DNA of 64,000 nt from Strobilurus pachycystidiatus (lineage: Eukaryota > Basidiomycota > Agaricomycetes > Agaricales > Physalacriaceae). A model generated the notes under the pieces. The model ran no database searches. It had not been told where the DNA came from and was given only the letters and a program-made list of their open reading frames with translations. The translations under genes were made by a program, and so were the position numbers. Below, in pieces: positions 25,601 to 36,586 of this stretch (the first letter of the stretch is position 1; each line of letters starts with the position of its first letter). The DNA is taken from positions 1,612,001 to 1,676,000 of the forward strand of contig JAHLMK010000003.1 in assembly GCA_019915135.1 (NCBI GenBank). Reading direction: 5' to 3'.

Positions 25601-25970
25601 CGTCGCGGTGAAGGGTAAGACATCGTAGTTATGTTTGAAGAAGCATGCAAGCATTTTTGGCCTGGTTTCGGTGTTATCCGGAGCATTGCGCTTGAGTTGG
25701 TGGTGCCAGGCATTGAAAGCACGAGAGATGTCTCCAAGACGTTGCGTTTGGTCTTCGAAATTGAATAAAGCTTGTCTCAATGATTCCTGGGTGGCGGTGA
25801 AGGGAAAACGTTGAGCGGACGCTTTTGCTGGTCAAAATGACGCATACCTTGATCTTTACGTCAAACCGCTCGGGCACATCGTTAACTTCAAGTACAACCT
25901 GAAGCTCATGAACATTGGGCTCATATGTATCCCATTCTTGGATTGCTGCAATCTCTGGCAGGATGGACAT
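22619..25970 (-). CDS. Long paralog A: C-terminal half of a 2OG-oxygenase-type fungal protein, oxygenase domain missing
   Basis: Multi-exon gene, start ATG 25968-25970 (MSILPEIAAIQEWDTYEP) and stop TAA 22619-22621, roughly 900 residues. It matches the plus-strand gene at 53635-57651 nearly end to end: the N-terminal AIQEWDTYE echoes AIEAWDTYQ, and both have RQALFNF/NQLRNTF, the Asp/Tyr-rich loop, SVLIITP/ALIITP, ILGVEGILECYKAFPW/VMGVEGLVSAYQAFDW, LLQLCCTLQLPSFVDRAL/LLELCFTLQLRSSADRVL and a C-terminal CxxC region. What is absent is the 2OG/Fe(II) oxygenase segment: after the first exon (about 40 residues ending VKIK) the next exon (25780 downwards) starts beyond it. Frames are open throughout, so it looks like a functional rearranged copy, not a pseudogene. 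It ends in a basic AAKRIR motif, possibly nuclear. Function unknown. Confidence 0.68.
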
Positions 25971-27184
25971 GACAGAGAGAGAGCAAGTGGATTTGCAAAT
26001 TCTTTTCTGACATTCCGAGAAATTCCGGCTTGCGTGATAGAGCCGATATCACCGAAACCGCGCTTTCTTCCGTACGGTCAGCGAACCAAATTCTGCCCTA
26101 ACAATCATTGAATTCCTTTACGAGGCTCTGTGTCCTGAGGCCGCACACTTGGCTGGACCCTCACGTCACCGCAATGCTACATTCACAAGTGTGAGCAACA
26201 TGCAATTGGTGCGACGGTCCCAGAGTCGACCGCGGCGACAGACTCTGGCACAGGAAGTTTACGCGGCAAGACCAAAGTGGCCATTGTAACGAGCTAATCA
26301 TATAGGTCCACCGTATCAAGTCAAGTTCTATCTCTTGGACATCATCGACTCAATGTGGCGCGAATGTTTGTACAGATCTGTTTGTCTATGCACGCCGGTA
26401 TGTTGTCGCGAAATAAACTCTTGATATACCACTCATAGTAACTCTTGTCCCGGTGCCAAGGATATACGGGCTGTTATTTCGGAGCAGGTAACGACAGTAT
26501 ACTACACAGATTCTGATGGCATACACAAAGACATACTCAAAGATACTAGTTGCGAATTTCACCGTCTATCGAGGAACGTAGCTGATTTCCGACAGACATT
26601 AAAATGAAATGTACTCCAATTGATGGACGCTTTTCCTCTTCAAATACATGGCTCCTGCAGCTAACGTTGTTGTTGACGGCGCGGGGCTGAAAGCGGATCG
26701 AACGTGATGCGCATACCTTCAGAAGGGAAAGCCCGCCGCTGTGGCAATTACTATGCCCTCTTTGCAATCTCACTGTCCGGATTCGTAGGTGCTAAGCTTT
26801 TGTTTCTTGGGATAGAAATGCTTCCCGACGTACGGACAGCTCTCGCGCACATATACTGTCGCACTGACGTGTCTCGTCAGCGCGACCACGCGCTCTTCAA
26901 GCAAGCGCTCCGTGAGCTGCGTGGAGAGAGCTCAATGTACGCGGGAACACGATGGTGGCCTTCGCTATATGAGCTCCTCATTCATTCTGAAGGTCTCTCG
27001 GATCTTTGTTCGTCCTCAGGCTCTCCTCTGTCGATCAGGATCAAACGATCAAGGTGAGCAAACCTCCTGTGCTCTACACGTCCCCTTTCCTTACCCTCTC
27101 GTCCCTCTTTGGACAGAACGCACCCTTCCGCGGCTCCGTAATGCCTGATTGTTAACGTGAGCGAGACCCAGGATTAAAACTTGT
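25971..27184. other. Gene-poor interval upstream of paralog A
   Basis: About 1.2 kb. Short frames exist on both strands (26546-26773 minus, 26704-27057 plus), but none has a recognisable domain, convincing splice context or protein-like composition. The left end should hold the promoter of paralog A. The region may contain decayed mobile DNA, since a repeat follows it. Confidence 0.4.
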
Positions 27185-27380
27185 AAGGAGCCATATTGAC
27201 TGGCACCTTCAACTTGAAAGTTGACACATACGCAGCGATAGTTATCAACAGCGGTCAGAGTCATTCATGTATTCAGACCCTTTGGGCCACTGTGAGGACC
27301 GGTCCCTGAGCAGTGCGTGCTGTGCATCAGCTGGAGCTGCGAGTAGAGGACGGGACGCCGTCAAACTCTACTATGAAATT
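27185..27380 (+). repeat. Left copy of a ~195-bp inverted repeat
   Basis: The sequence from aaggagccat to about 27380 recurs in reverse complement at about 52727-52921. The core from atcaacagcgg to ctctact (about 130 bp) differs at about three positions; the flanks carry more changes and small indels. It lies about 1.2 kb upstream of the start of paralog A. It has no open frame and no clear terminal repeats. Confidence 0.85.
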
Positions 27381-27594
27381 TTTGCTTGGTGAGTTCATCG
27401 ACTTGCTTCAGGGCTCACTTCAAGTTCTAATCATGGTATAGTAGTCATACATGGCTCACAACTCTGGAGGGAACTAATATAAATTTTAACATAGGAAAAG
27501 ACAGAATTGTAGAACTGCACTCGAACGGAATAGTAGCTAGTCGTGATTGTAGGAAAGCCTGGGGGAGGAGAAAACTGAATTATTTGGGTCAGCT

Positions 27595-28148
27595 TCAAGC
27601 AAAAATGACGGCGAAAGCGCTACCGCTGTGATGGCCATCTCTGGTGCGTTTGGATGGATAGGTATCTTCCCTCACATTGCCTACACACAAACTTAGCTGA
27701 GTATGGCAGGAAAAAGATAGCGGACACACCAAGATCGGCGGATGCCTTTCTCTTTAAGTGTGAGCTTCTCTCAGTCGGTGTTGGCGTCGGCGGCGTTGAG
27801 CTGGAAGCTGGAAAGACAATGTCATCGTATGGCACGGATTCGACCGTGAGGCGTGTACCTTGGACGTCGCCCTCGGTAAACATTAACAGTTCGTTGACCC
27901 GTCTTTGCACTGCAAGTCATAAGCGCTAGACTCAAACACGGCAGAACATCTCTTTTACCTATGGCCCGGAGAAAAGGTTGGCGAGCCTTTAGCTGGGCGG
28001 AGATGAGTCTTGCTTCGGCGCATGCTACGCGCTCTTTGGCTAATCGCTCTGTCAGCTGGGCGACGTCGTCTGCTGCATTGTCAACGGCAGTGGACAGCGA
28101 ATCGCGAAGGGCGATGGCTTGCTCGAGCACGCTTGCATGGCGCTGCAT
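27595..28148 (-). CDS. Small coiled-coil hypothetical protein
   Basis: The start is ATG 28146-28148 (MQRHASVLEQAIALRD). Exon 1 is an alpha-helical, heptad-like stretch of about 60 residues (AVDNAADDVAQLTERL, ARLISAQLKARQPFL), likely a coiled coil. Intron 1 (about 27908-27959) joins to VQRRVNELLMFTEGDV. A Ser/Thr/Pro-rich linker (SSSTPPTPTPTE) and basic LKRKASADL follow. A second 49-bp intron (gtgtgt...gtgtag, about 27684-27732) leads to a short tail with the stop TGA at 27595-27597. About 150 residues. I do not recognise the family. It is divergent from the next gene, with about 150 bp between starts, so they may share a promoter. Confidence 0.55.
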
Positions 28149-28298
28149 AGTCTGTTGTGGATTAGAAGAAGGATGCCTCGATCGACATCGGACGAGCTTC
28201 TTTCCTTAAATTGCTTGCCTGTCAGTGTCAGCAGACCTCGCGATTCTCTCTTCCTACCCCCACCACCGTCTACGCCATCTTCCTACCGACAGACTATC

Positions 28299-29686
28299 AT
28301 GCCTCTAATATCCACGCCACTGGCTGCTCCCGAAGATGCGCTGGCTGCCGTTCTCGCTACCATCCAGCGGCTCAATAGCAAGCTCGCCGTTCACCAGAAG
28401 AGTATTGCCGAGGTGCAACGTCTGCGCGGCGGAAATGCTGCTGACCACACCAACTTCGATGCTGAGATTAGGCGAGATCAGCAGTGCGAGACGAAGATAG
28501 TCTGTGTGCTTGACTCACAAGGTGTGCTCTGATTGTCTCTAACACCGATTCTGCCCGCTTATATGCATCTTGAGATCGTGTTAACACGCGTATCTTGCAG
28601 GACTTTGGGAAGGAGTTCCCTCTTGGCAGCAAACATTGTGCTGCAACGGCTCCTAAGGTTCGTCTTAGACGCTGTTCGGCCTCCTGCACCAAGTTACCAT
28701 TGACTGCCTGGCAGAATGATACGGCCGCAGTCTCTCAACGGGATAGGGCGAGCAAGCGCAAGGCAAGCCTGTATAACTTGATTTCAGCGCATAGCCTGTC
28801 TTATCTTTGTTGATGCACAGGCAGTCTACCTAGACTCAGATCAGCAATTCAATGTACGCCTTTCCACGTCACCTTTGCTCTACGTCACTGACTGCTTGCC
28901 AGTCCCCGCCGCCGTCCGAAGTCAGTCTCTGAACACGCCCAATGTTTCCTACTCACAATCTATCTCGTAGACGCTCCCAGCGGTGCTGAGAATTATAGCC
29001 AAGAGTACGAACAAGAATCCTGTAAACATACTCTCGCCTACTCTGAAGAACATCTGTCTGACCCTCTTCTGATAGATCAACCTCGACACGGATCCGATCG
29101 AGGTACGCGCACTTTACATCATTCCCTGCGGCAAGTTCTCGCTAAAGCTGTGACTGTATGTTCTTCCTCCTGTAGGCTGATATCTCCTCTTTGCCGCGAA
29201 GGAAGCCCACTCTGAAGACATGCGACGAGACCACTGGCAAGTCGAAGATTGTGGGTTGACTATCCTTTGTCTGTCAATGGAGTTGAATCAGTGCCATGAC
29301 AGTCCTCTGGTACACACAGAGACGCCGGCAAAAAGCAGCCCAACCGCGTCAAAGAGAAGACCTCGAAGAAGTTGCAACAATCAACATCGAAAGTTCGTCA
29401 CGTACATATCACGTCTCTAAGATGTTCTAACTCTGGATTAGTTTGGGGCTTTGCTCACCAAGGATCGCAAACCGCAGGTAAGACTTTCATATCGGGTGCT
29501 TTGACGTGTACTGAAATGCTTTCAGGGCTCGCAAAATGTGAGGATACCAAACCTCGACTGGTATTTTGCTGACACGACAAGTCTTAGGCTCTCCAGCCGC
29601 CGAAGAAGAAGGTCAAAGTCAAGGCCACAACTCCCGCACTAGAGTTCAGTGACCCTTATCCTTCCTACATTGGCTGTGGTAACTGA
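28299..29686 (+). CDS. Hypothetical protein split into many very small exons
   Basis: ATG 28299 (MPLISTPLAAPEDALAAV) opens a helical first exon (IQRLNSKLAVHQKSIAEVQRL). Downstream, short protein-like blocks alternate with introns: DFGKEFPLGSKHCAA near 28603, NDTAAVSQRDRASKRK near 28716, AVYLDSDQQFN near 28821, TLPAVLRIIAKSTNKNP near 28971, a block near 29071-29096 coding INLDTDPIE, and a Lys-rich last exon (ALQPPKKKVKVKATTP) with the stop at 29684-29686. The basic run looks like a nuclear localisation signal. I cannot fix every junction and do not recognise the family. The alternative is an untranslated or decayed gene, but the regular spacing of GT/AG-flanked coding-like blocks favours a real multi-exon gene. 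Confidence 0.45.
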
Positions 29687-30554
29687 GGGTCTTCCTTCTC
29701 CCTGGAGTATCTCCGATGTTCCTTTTTCTTTACACTTTCTTATTTGGGTCCGTGATTCGTATCGAATTGGGGTTGGGACAGTGCATACATACATCTATTT
29801 GCATAAGACATCTACAGACAAGCTCAGGACCGTTTACACCATACATTCCTTTCCAGACCACTATTGTTACAATACCTATCAATCGATGGCGCGCGCTTCC
29901 GCTCTCGCTCTCAAGTCCGAACATAGTTCCAGTGAAAACTTGAAAACTGTGGAATGAACGCGTCGATTCGCCCGGCCACTGATGCGCTTTACCTTTCTTG
30001 GGAAAAGTTGACGTGCTCGTGGATGGCCGTGTGGACTCTGATAGTCCCAATTCGGACTTGACCTTTCACGCATCAGCGATAGAGCCCCTGCCAGGCTGAG
30101 CACAGTGATGACGACGACACTTCCAGTGGATTTTGCAGCTGCGACGACGAAGGCGAAACGAATTACATATGTGGGAAGAAACAAGGTAAAGGATGCGAAT
30201 ATCCTACTGTAATGGCATGCCGGATGCTGTCAATGTACCATGCTCCAGCCATGCATTTGCTCCGCGACATCGCTGGATACCTCCCTTCCGTCGATTGGTC
30301 GGGGCTCAAGCCGACGAAGTTCTCAATTATTTCAAATATTCCTGCCGTGTGCACAAAAAATGATGAGCTCAAAGTCTTTCAGATACGTTCGGCAGGGTGG
30401 CACGTAATGAACTGAGTGCGGCACACGGGGTGAACATGAATGAGGCAAATGAAAGCCAATGAAAGGAACGTTGTCATCGGCAAGCCATCACATCACGGTG
30501 GCCTTTTGAAGCTTCAGGCTTGCTCTCGACCATATCTTCCCCGCGCTTCAGTTC
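29687..30554. other. Intergenic, about 870 bp
   Basis: There are several short frames of up to about 105 codons on both strands, but no domain and no consistent exon chain. One minus-strand frame (29879-30184) starts with a hydrophobic stretch, but it has no support beyond length. It includes the promoter of the following F-box gene. Confidence 0.4.
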
Positions 30555-32293
30555 ATGGATGTGCGTACATCTAGGTTTTCTGAATCGCACTGACAGACTT
30601 TCAGACAAAGGCTCTCACTGCGGACAATGCCTGTGATTGTCTAGGGAATTCGATACTTGCACGCGCATCGCAATACGCCACTCTGGCTGACATCCCCCTC
30701 ACCTCTAATGAACCTCCAACGGAAGAGCAGCTTCAGTACTTCGAAGGCATTGCACTGCCTGCCATCGATGCTGACATGGCGCTCACCATGTCGAAGATTG
30801 CCAGTCTTGAGACAGCCCTGTCTCGCTTGATCGCACACCAAGAGGTCTTGTCTGACGCCCGGGATCGCTACAAAACGGTCACGTCTCTCGTTCGTCGGCT
30901 CCCATCTGAGCTTTTGAACGAAATTTTCGTACACGTCGCCCGTGATTCCTCGTTTGACGCGCTCGAGGGATCTCAGCGTCATCTTCTGGGTGTTTGCCGG
31001 AGGTGGCGAGAGATAGCATTGGCCAATGGCTCGCTGTGGTCATTCTTCACAGTCAAGGCTAACCAGCTTGGAGACGTCACCGAGGACCGCTTTATGCATT
31101 TTGCAGAAGCACTCCGGCGTTCTCGTGCTAGTCCACTTAAGTTGAACATCGAGGCCAACATCGAGGCCTTCCCCATTTATGGCGTCCAAGCTCGGATGAT
31201 CTCCCTCCTTCTCTCCGAGGCCCCCCGGTGGCGCACAGCGTCTCTGGCATTCTTGACCCCCGGGGATCTTCTTGCATTGGCGGATCGGCCACTCAACACA
31301 ATCATGCTGGAAGAACTCTCTATCCGCTTCAGTTACGGTGACGAGCCTAAAAATCCCCCAATCACCATCTTCCGAGACTCCCCATGTCTTCGGTCTGTAG
31401 CTCTGGGCCTCGATGGTTGCGAATTTGATCTTCCCTGGGCGCAGATTGACCGCCTGTCCATCACGAACGACTATTTCTATGCATTCAGCGACGAGCCCTT
31501 ATTCTTCGTTGATATCCTCAAACGCTGCAATTCCCTTTCCTATCTGTGCCTCGAAGAAGGTAACGACGAAGGTCACGATGAACCATACGACGCGATCGTT
31601 ATACCATCCCTTGTGTCACTCACCACTGGGTGTTCCGACTTCATGGACCATCTCACAGTGCCAAACCTGCGAGAGGCATTTGTCCACGGCTATAATCGTC
31701 CCGAGAATAATGCTCTGTCGTCTTTTGTCCACCTACTCAAACGCTCAGACTGTTATCGCTCCCTCACACACCTTGATTGTCACAAGATGGCGTACTCTGC
31801 GCGACCGGAGGAGTTCCAACTCATACCCATTCTGCGCTTGACAGTGAATCTCGAGCATCTAGCAGTCCAGTCGGGCCTTCGGGAGCAGCAGGAGCCCCTC
31901 CCAGACGTACCAGAAGAGCGAAAGGATGACGTCGAAATTGCACACATCCTCATGTCGTTGAAAGAAGTGGCCTTTCTTCCAAAGCTGCGCTCTCTGACAC
32001 TTGTCATTTTTGGCAAATTTGATTCGCGGACCATATATAACTATCTTGGCTTTGATCAGGACGATGAGGTGCTGGAAGGATTTGAGCAGCGTTGGGAAAT
32101 GGGTGGCAAATTGAAGGATGTCCGACTTATGCTCAGTCCCTGTGCACTCGACTCTGCCAGCTGGGAGACGCTGGAGTTCTCTCACCTCAGCCAACTCGAT
32201 TTGCTGAAAAAGAAGGGAATGAACGTTGTCTTGGTAGGCAATACAAATTGGCCCGCGAAGCCTCGAGCTCTGTCGGAAAGCCATTTGATCTGA
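30555..32293 (+). CDS. F-box protein with leucine-rich-like C-terminal region
   Basis: Predicted substrate adaptor of an SCF (Skp1-cullin-F-box) ubiquitin ligase. The first exon is only 6 nt (30555-30560, Met-Asp). A 46-bp intron (30561-30606) joins to TKALTADNACDCLGN and one long exon of about 560 residues. An N-terminal helical segment (SNEPPTEEQLQYFEG, ALTMSKIASLETALSRLIAH) precedes the F-box: VRRLPSELLNEIFVHVAR...LLGVCRRWREIALANGSLW, the usual pattern of agaricomycete F-box proteins. The rest has irregular Leu-rich repeats (LSYLCLEEGN, LRSLTLVIFG) that should form the target-binding surface. The stop is TGA 32291-32293. The ATG at 30776 is a possible but less likely start, because coding-like sequence continues upstream. 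The target is unknown. Confidence 0.85.
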
Positions 32294-33082
32294 TAGTCAT
32301 ATTTTTGCCATTTTTCTGTCTGTCGCCACGCTTCTCTGCATCCCATTTCATATTTTGAAGGATGGGATCTTGTTTCCGAATTGCACAATAAATGTTACAC
32401 TCACAGATCCTTAGACCAATTGCCAGTACTGTTGTCAGTCTGTACTTCGAAGTTCTTAGCTATTTGCTAGACTTACTGAGTCACTTTGTTCCTAACGTGG
32501 TCAGCTGACTCTGTGGGCGATAGTCTGAGTCAGAGGCTCTAAGTATTTTTTGGACGCTGGGCCGCAACTTGCAAGGGGGCAATGCTGGAGACCAATCATG
32601 CTCATGTTCACTTCTTCAGTTGGAGCGTCCATCTGGATCTCTTGTGGAAGATGGCTCTCGCACTGCTGTTATCTCCATATCTTTCTGATGTCCATCGTCT
32701 ATATCGGTGGGGCACTCGTTCACTATCAGCGGTGTGAGAGGCAAATCATCATCGTAGTGGATTCATGCCTGATAATCAGACAGAGTCCTAAACGGCGACA
32801 GGCCCGTCCAGTATCCGCAGTACCAACCTTCCTCAATGCGATACTCGTGTTCGCACCCACGGTGTCCTCATAATTTAGACTCACGCTGTCAGTTCTCGGT
32901 CAGATACGACCGCAGTTAACGACATGACGTTCTCTCAGCCGCCTTACGCTTTGACTTCGTGACCGCCATATACATTTGCTTGCCGTACACAGGTTCCAAA
33001 AGGCAACGAGTCTTCCGGTTGGCTAGGCGTAGTTGTACCCTCGAAATACAGGCGACGAATCTAATGCATCAAGTCTAGAGAT
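32294..33082. other. Convergent intergenic, about 790 bp
   Basis: It lies between the F-box stop and the SDR stop. It contains a 107-codon plus-strand frame (32550-32873) with no recognisable feature. Mostly 3' UTR, I think. Confidence 0.4.
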
Positions 33083-34164
33083 CTAAAGTTTCGCCATAGA
33101 GACTAGGAAACCGCCATCCAGTGTTATCGTCGCGCCATTGACAAACGCGGCTGCTGGACTGGCGAGATATAACGCGGTTCCGGCGACGTCTTCCGGCTTG
33201 CCAATTCGCTTCAGCGGTATGGACGCTGTCAGTATGTCGCCGACGTGCTCCAGCGTGTGAGCAGTCACTATAGCATTCAATCCGTTAGCACACTGCTATT
33301 CAGGAAGAGAATCGCTTCACTTTTACTGGGAAATGGTCCACATGCTATGGTGTTGGATACAATGCCCTCGGGACCAAGTCGGCCTCCAAGGTGGCGACTG
33401 AGATGGTGCAGTGCGGCCTTGGAGGCGGAGTACGCGTAGGTATCGTGTGAGGGTACGCCAAGGCCCTCGACGGAGCCAATCTGGACGCGAACGATGAGCC
33501 CAAAACGCGACGAGCGAGGTATATAGTTACGTTTATGATACGCGCCGGGTCAGAGTACGTTTCTCCCACTTTCGACGTGTCCGCAGCCGCACGAAGAAGT
33601 GGAAGTAGTTTCTGAGTGAGTGTGAAGACCCGTTGGAGATTGAGCGTGATGACTTTCGTGAACGCTGCGTCCTGACAGAGAGCTTAGCACACGTCGTGAT
33701 CGCTGTCGCTGTCAGAGAGGCTCACGGGGAATTCGTCCAGCGTTGCGCCCCAGGCCGCACCGGCATTGTTCACCAGCACATGGAGCATTTTTTCTCTCGA
33801 GGCGAGCTCCTTCGCGAGCGCCTCCACATCATCGTAGTTGGCCAAATTGGCGGGGACGGCGATACATGTACCCGGCCCAAGAGCACATAGTTCAGCGGCC
33901 GTTGTTTCACAGTCCTTTGCCGAACGCGACGAGATGTACACCTTTATGACGTGTCAGAGAGATTGCAGAAATTCGTTGCATGCGCAGTGGACCTTGGCGC
34001 CGTTCTTCACGAATCCTGTAGCAATCTGTTGTGTAGGTTCAGCATCATCCTCGGAAAGGCTTGGTTTGGTGACGGACCATCTTGCCAACCCCACGACTAC
34101 CGCCCGTCACGAGAACGATCTTGTCCTTGACGCTGAATAGATTTTCGACTTGGAAAGAGGACAT
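33083..34164 (-). CDS. Short-chain dehydrogenase/reductase (3-oxoacyl-ACP reductase, RhlG-like)
   Basis: NAD(P)-dependent oxidoreductase of the classical SDR type, about 290 residues. The start is ATG 34162-34164 (MSSFQVENLFSVKDK) and the stop TAG 33083-33085. Joined exons show KIVLVTGGSRGVGK (TGxxxGxG cofactor loop), KVYISSRSAKDCE, VLVNNAGAAWG (NNAG), ARIIN then IGSVEGLGVPSHDTYAYSASKAAL (Ser and YxxxK catalytic residues), and the C-terminal IGKPEDVAGTALYLASPAAAFVNGATITLDGG. At least five introns, including two flanking a very short exon (IATGFVKNGAK). The N-terminal FSVKDKIVLVTGG form is often annotated as rhamnolipid-type 3-oxoacyl-ACP reductase, but fungal substrates are unknown. All catalytic residues are present. 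Confidence 0.9.
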
Positions 34165-34461
34165 GGTGAGGGTAAAGAGCGAAACACGGCACCGAACATG
34201 TTATATTGGGGGTCAAGAGGCGTTTGATAGCCGCCTGTATGCCGGCTATAGAACCGCCGTGCCGATCACAAGATATGCACGTGTTGGCGTGTGGCGCATT
34301 GGGTGACCTCAAATACTTATGACTTAAGTGGCAATCTTTTTGATAGAGCAAGCTTGAGATGAATGATGGACGTATGGAGGTAAGGAACACTAATGCTACA
34401 AGTACAGATTGAGGAGTCGGGAAAATGGGAATCGTGTTTGCCCAGCAAGTATGCAGAACAA

Positions 34462-35411
34462 TTAGAAGCCTCCTCCTCCCCCAAAGTCGCCACCGCCACC
34501 GCCAAAGTCACCACCGCCACCACCGAAGTCACCACCACCACCACCATAGTCTCCGCCCCCGCAGTGGTCTCCAAAGCCACCCATGGCTTCACCGAGTAAG
34601 AAGCCACCGGCAAGACCTCCAGCGAGAGGTAAACCCATTCCCATTCCGCCTCCCCGTCTACCACCGTAACCGCCACCGTAGCCACCATAACCACCATAGG
34701 GACCGTAGCCACCCATTCCGCTGCCTCCCAGCAGCCCGCCACCCGTCAACCCGCCACCCATACCCATTCCGCCCAAGCCCATGCCCATTGGGCCGCTTGA
34801 GCGAATGACAACAGGCGACTGCTGTGAATAGCCGCTCCTTTGCGACTGCTCAGCAAAGTGTCGGCGCAGCTGTTCCTGCTGCTCAACAAGCTGTCGACGA
34901 CGCTCTTCCTGCTGCTCAGCATATCGTTTACGACGCTGTGCTTCGAGCTGTCAAGAATAACTGTGTCAACTGGACCGCCCCGCGAACAGAATGTTCCAGC
35001 ACGTACCTGCGCTTGTCGCTTTTTCTCGGCTTCACGCTCCTCTTTGGTCCCGATTGCTTTGTCCTTCAGTTTGCCAAACATACCGCGCTCGGTTTTGGGC
35101 GGTGCGTATTTCGGTTTCGGTCTGGAAGATTGACCGGCCTCAGGAGAGGGCGGACGGTAGGCTGGCGGAGGATCCTTCTCGTCTTGGTATTGATGACGGG
35201 CTTTCTCGTCGGGGTGTGTGCGGAGAAATTCCTCATCTTCGTACGGGTGCACCCATATTGAGCGAGGTGGGGTAGCCTTGGTATCGACCTTCATTGGCGG
35301 TCAGCGGTATTCCTATGAGAAGGACAGTTTACCCACATAGTATGGATGCCCAGACGGGTCGAGTTCTTTGATCCATCCGTATGGAAGTGGTTGTTCGTTT
35401 TGGGAGGACAT
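34462..35411 (-). CDS. WW-domain protein with glutamine/arginine coil and Gly-rich tail
   Basis: The start is ATG 35409-35411 (MSSQNEQPLPYGWIKEL) and the stop TAA 34462-34464. The N-terminus is a WW domain (LPYGWIKELDPSGHPYYV, then the second Trp in PRSIWVHP after an intron at about 35291-35334), a module that binds Pro-rich peptides. A Pro-rich basic linker follows (PPPAYRPPSPEA, RPKPKYAPPKTERG), then a helical EREAEKKRQAQ / RRKRYAEQQEERRR coil. The C-terminus has about 110 residues dominated by Gly with Met and Tyr, closing with repeats of GGGGGDF. The PPPAY motif could be bound by another WW domain, so self-interaction is possible. Likely a scaffold or adaptor; no enzyme domain. About 270 residues. 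Confidence 0.8.
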
Positions 35412-35702
35412 GATTGTAAGAGAGAGAGTTGTGAGGTAGCCCCTGCCTGTGGTGTCCAGTCTTATGTAGTCAGTCACCGCCCCCTGGAGTGATGCGTCAT
35501 TGCGGGGAAAGGAGTAGTTGCTGACGTCACGCGAGCTGATCTGATGATTGATCGACATAATGATTTTCGGAAAACATGACGCGGCGATTCGTTAACGGTT
35601 ACTCGTAGTGTACTGCAGGCAAACTGCAGGTGTTATGAAGTATTGCAGAGACAGATCAGTTGTACATTGTTATTTGAATGAATTTGGCTTAGCTGTTACC
35701 TC

Positions 35703-36586
35703 TTAGGACCCACTGGCGCGTAAACTCCGAATCAAATCGTCGATTCGCTGCACTTTCTCTTGCGTGGGCATCTGAATGTACATATATCGGTAAGAGACAA
35801 AGCCTAGTGAATATAGACCCTCACCTCAAAGAACATATGCATTTGTTTCTTCCTTTCGGTGTCCACAGCTTCTTGCAAGGCAATATCCTCGACGAAGGCA
35901 TGGGCATCGTATTCGTGGAAGTTACCCTGAGAAACGACTGAGCCAAGGGTCCCATCGCTTCCTCTCGACCTGGCAAGACCCGAGATAGACACTAATCCCG
36001 GCCTCTCCGAAGCCGCGCGCGCAGAGTTCATCGAATTATCTTCACCTCTCTCCTTCGGCCAACGCCGCTTGACTGGCCACGTATACTGCACAGCGGAGCC
36101 CCAGCCGCCCCAAGGTTCATCTGGCTCCATCGAGGGATACTTCTCGTGCGTTTCTAAGAAGTCCTCCATCTTCAAAACTTCGCCTCGCTGTGCAGCCTCA
36201 ACGCCGCGGATCCAAAAAGGCACGAACTCGTGCAGTTGGTCAACGAAGACTCGGTGCTCATTATCCTTCTTCTCCTCCTTCGTCAAGATGCCGGGACCCT
36301 GCGCGGCGCCCCAGTCCGCCCAGTCTCCATTCGGCATAGCCCACGAGGATTCATTCGCGCGGATACTTCGAAGATGCTCTGCCCCTCTTTCGTGTTCCTG
36401 CGCCATCTTTAGGCTCATATACTTTGGGGACGAGTGCGTGCGACAGACGTCGCAAAACCAGAGGTTCTTCTTCCCGCTCCTGCCCTTCTTGAAATCTGTT
36501 ATTGCATTGGCAATGCGATTGATTGAGAGATGTGGGGAAACCGGGGCACTTATCTACGCACCGTGGGGCCGATCAAAGGGAGACAT
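35703..36586 (-). CDS. U1/matrin-type C2H2 zinc-finger protein
   Basis: Exon 1 is 25 nt (36562-36586, MSPFDRPH plus one base). A 66-bp intron with donor gtgcgt joins it in frame to DFKKGRSGKKNLWFCDVC. The zinc finger is CDVC followed by HERGAEH, i.e. two Cys, a spacer of about 17 residues, and His-x5-His, the spacing of U1-C/matrin fingers that bind double-stranded or spliced RNA (WBP4 and ZMAT proteins are examples). After it come Trp-rich segments (GDWADWGAAQG, EPWGGWGSAVQYTW) and an acidic/Lys helix (LTKEEKKDNEHRVFVDQLHEF). A last intron near 35768-35822 leads to MPTQEKVQRIDDLIRS and the stop TAA 35703-35705. About 240 residues. An RNA-processing role is inference from the finger type only. 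Confidence 0.68.

Noticed and set aside
26704..27057. 117-codon plus-strand frame, first half hydrophobic
   Set aside because: No family resemblance, no splice context, and a conflicting minus-strand frame of equal quality. Probably chance.
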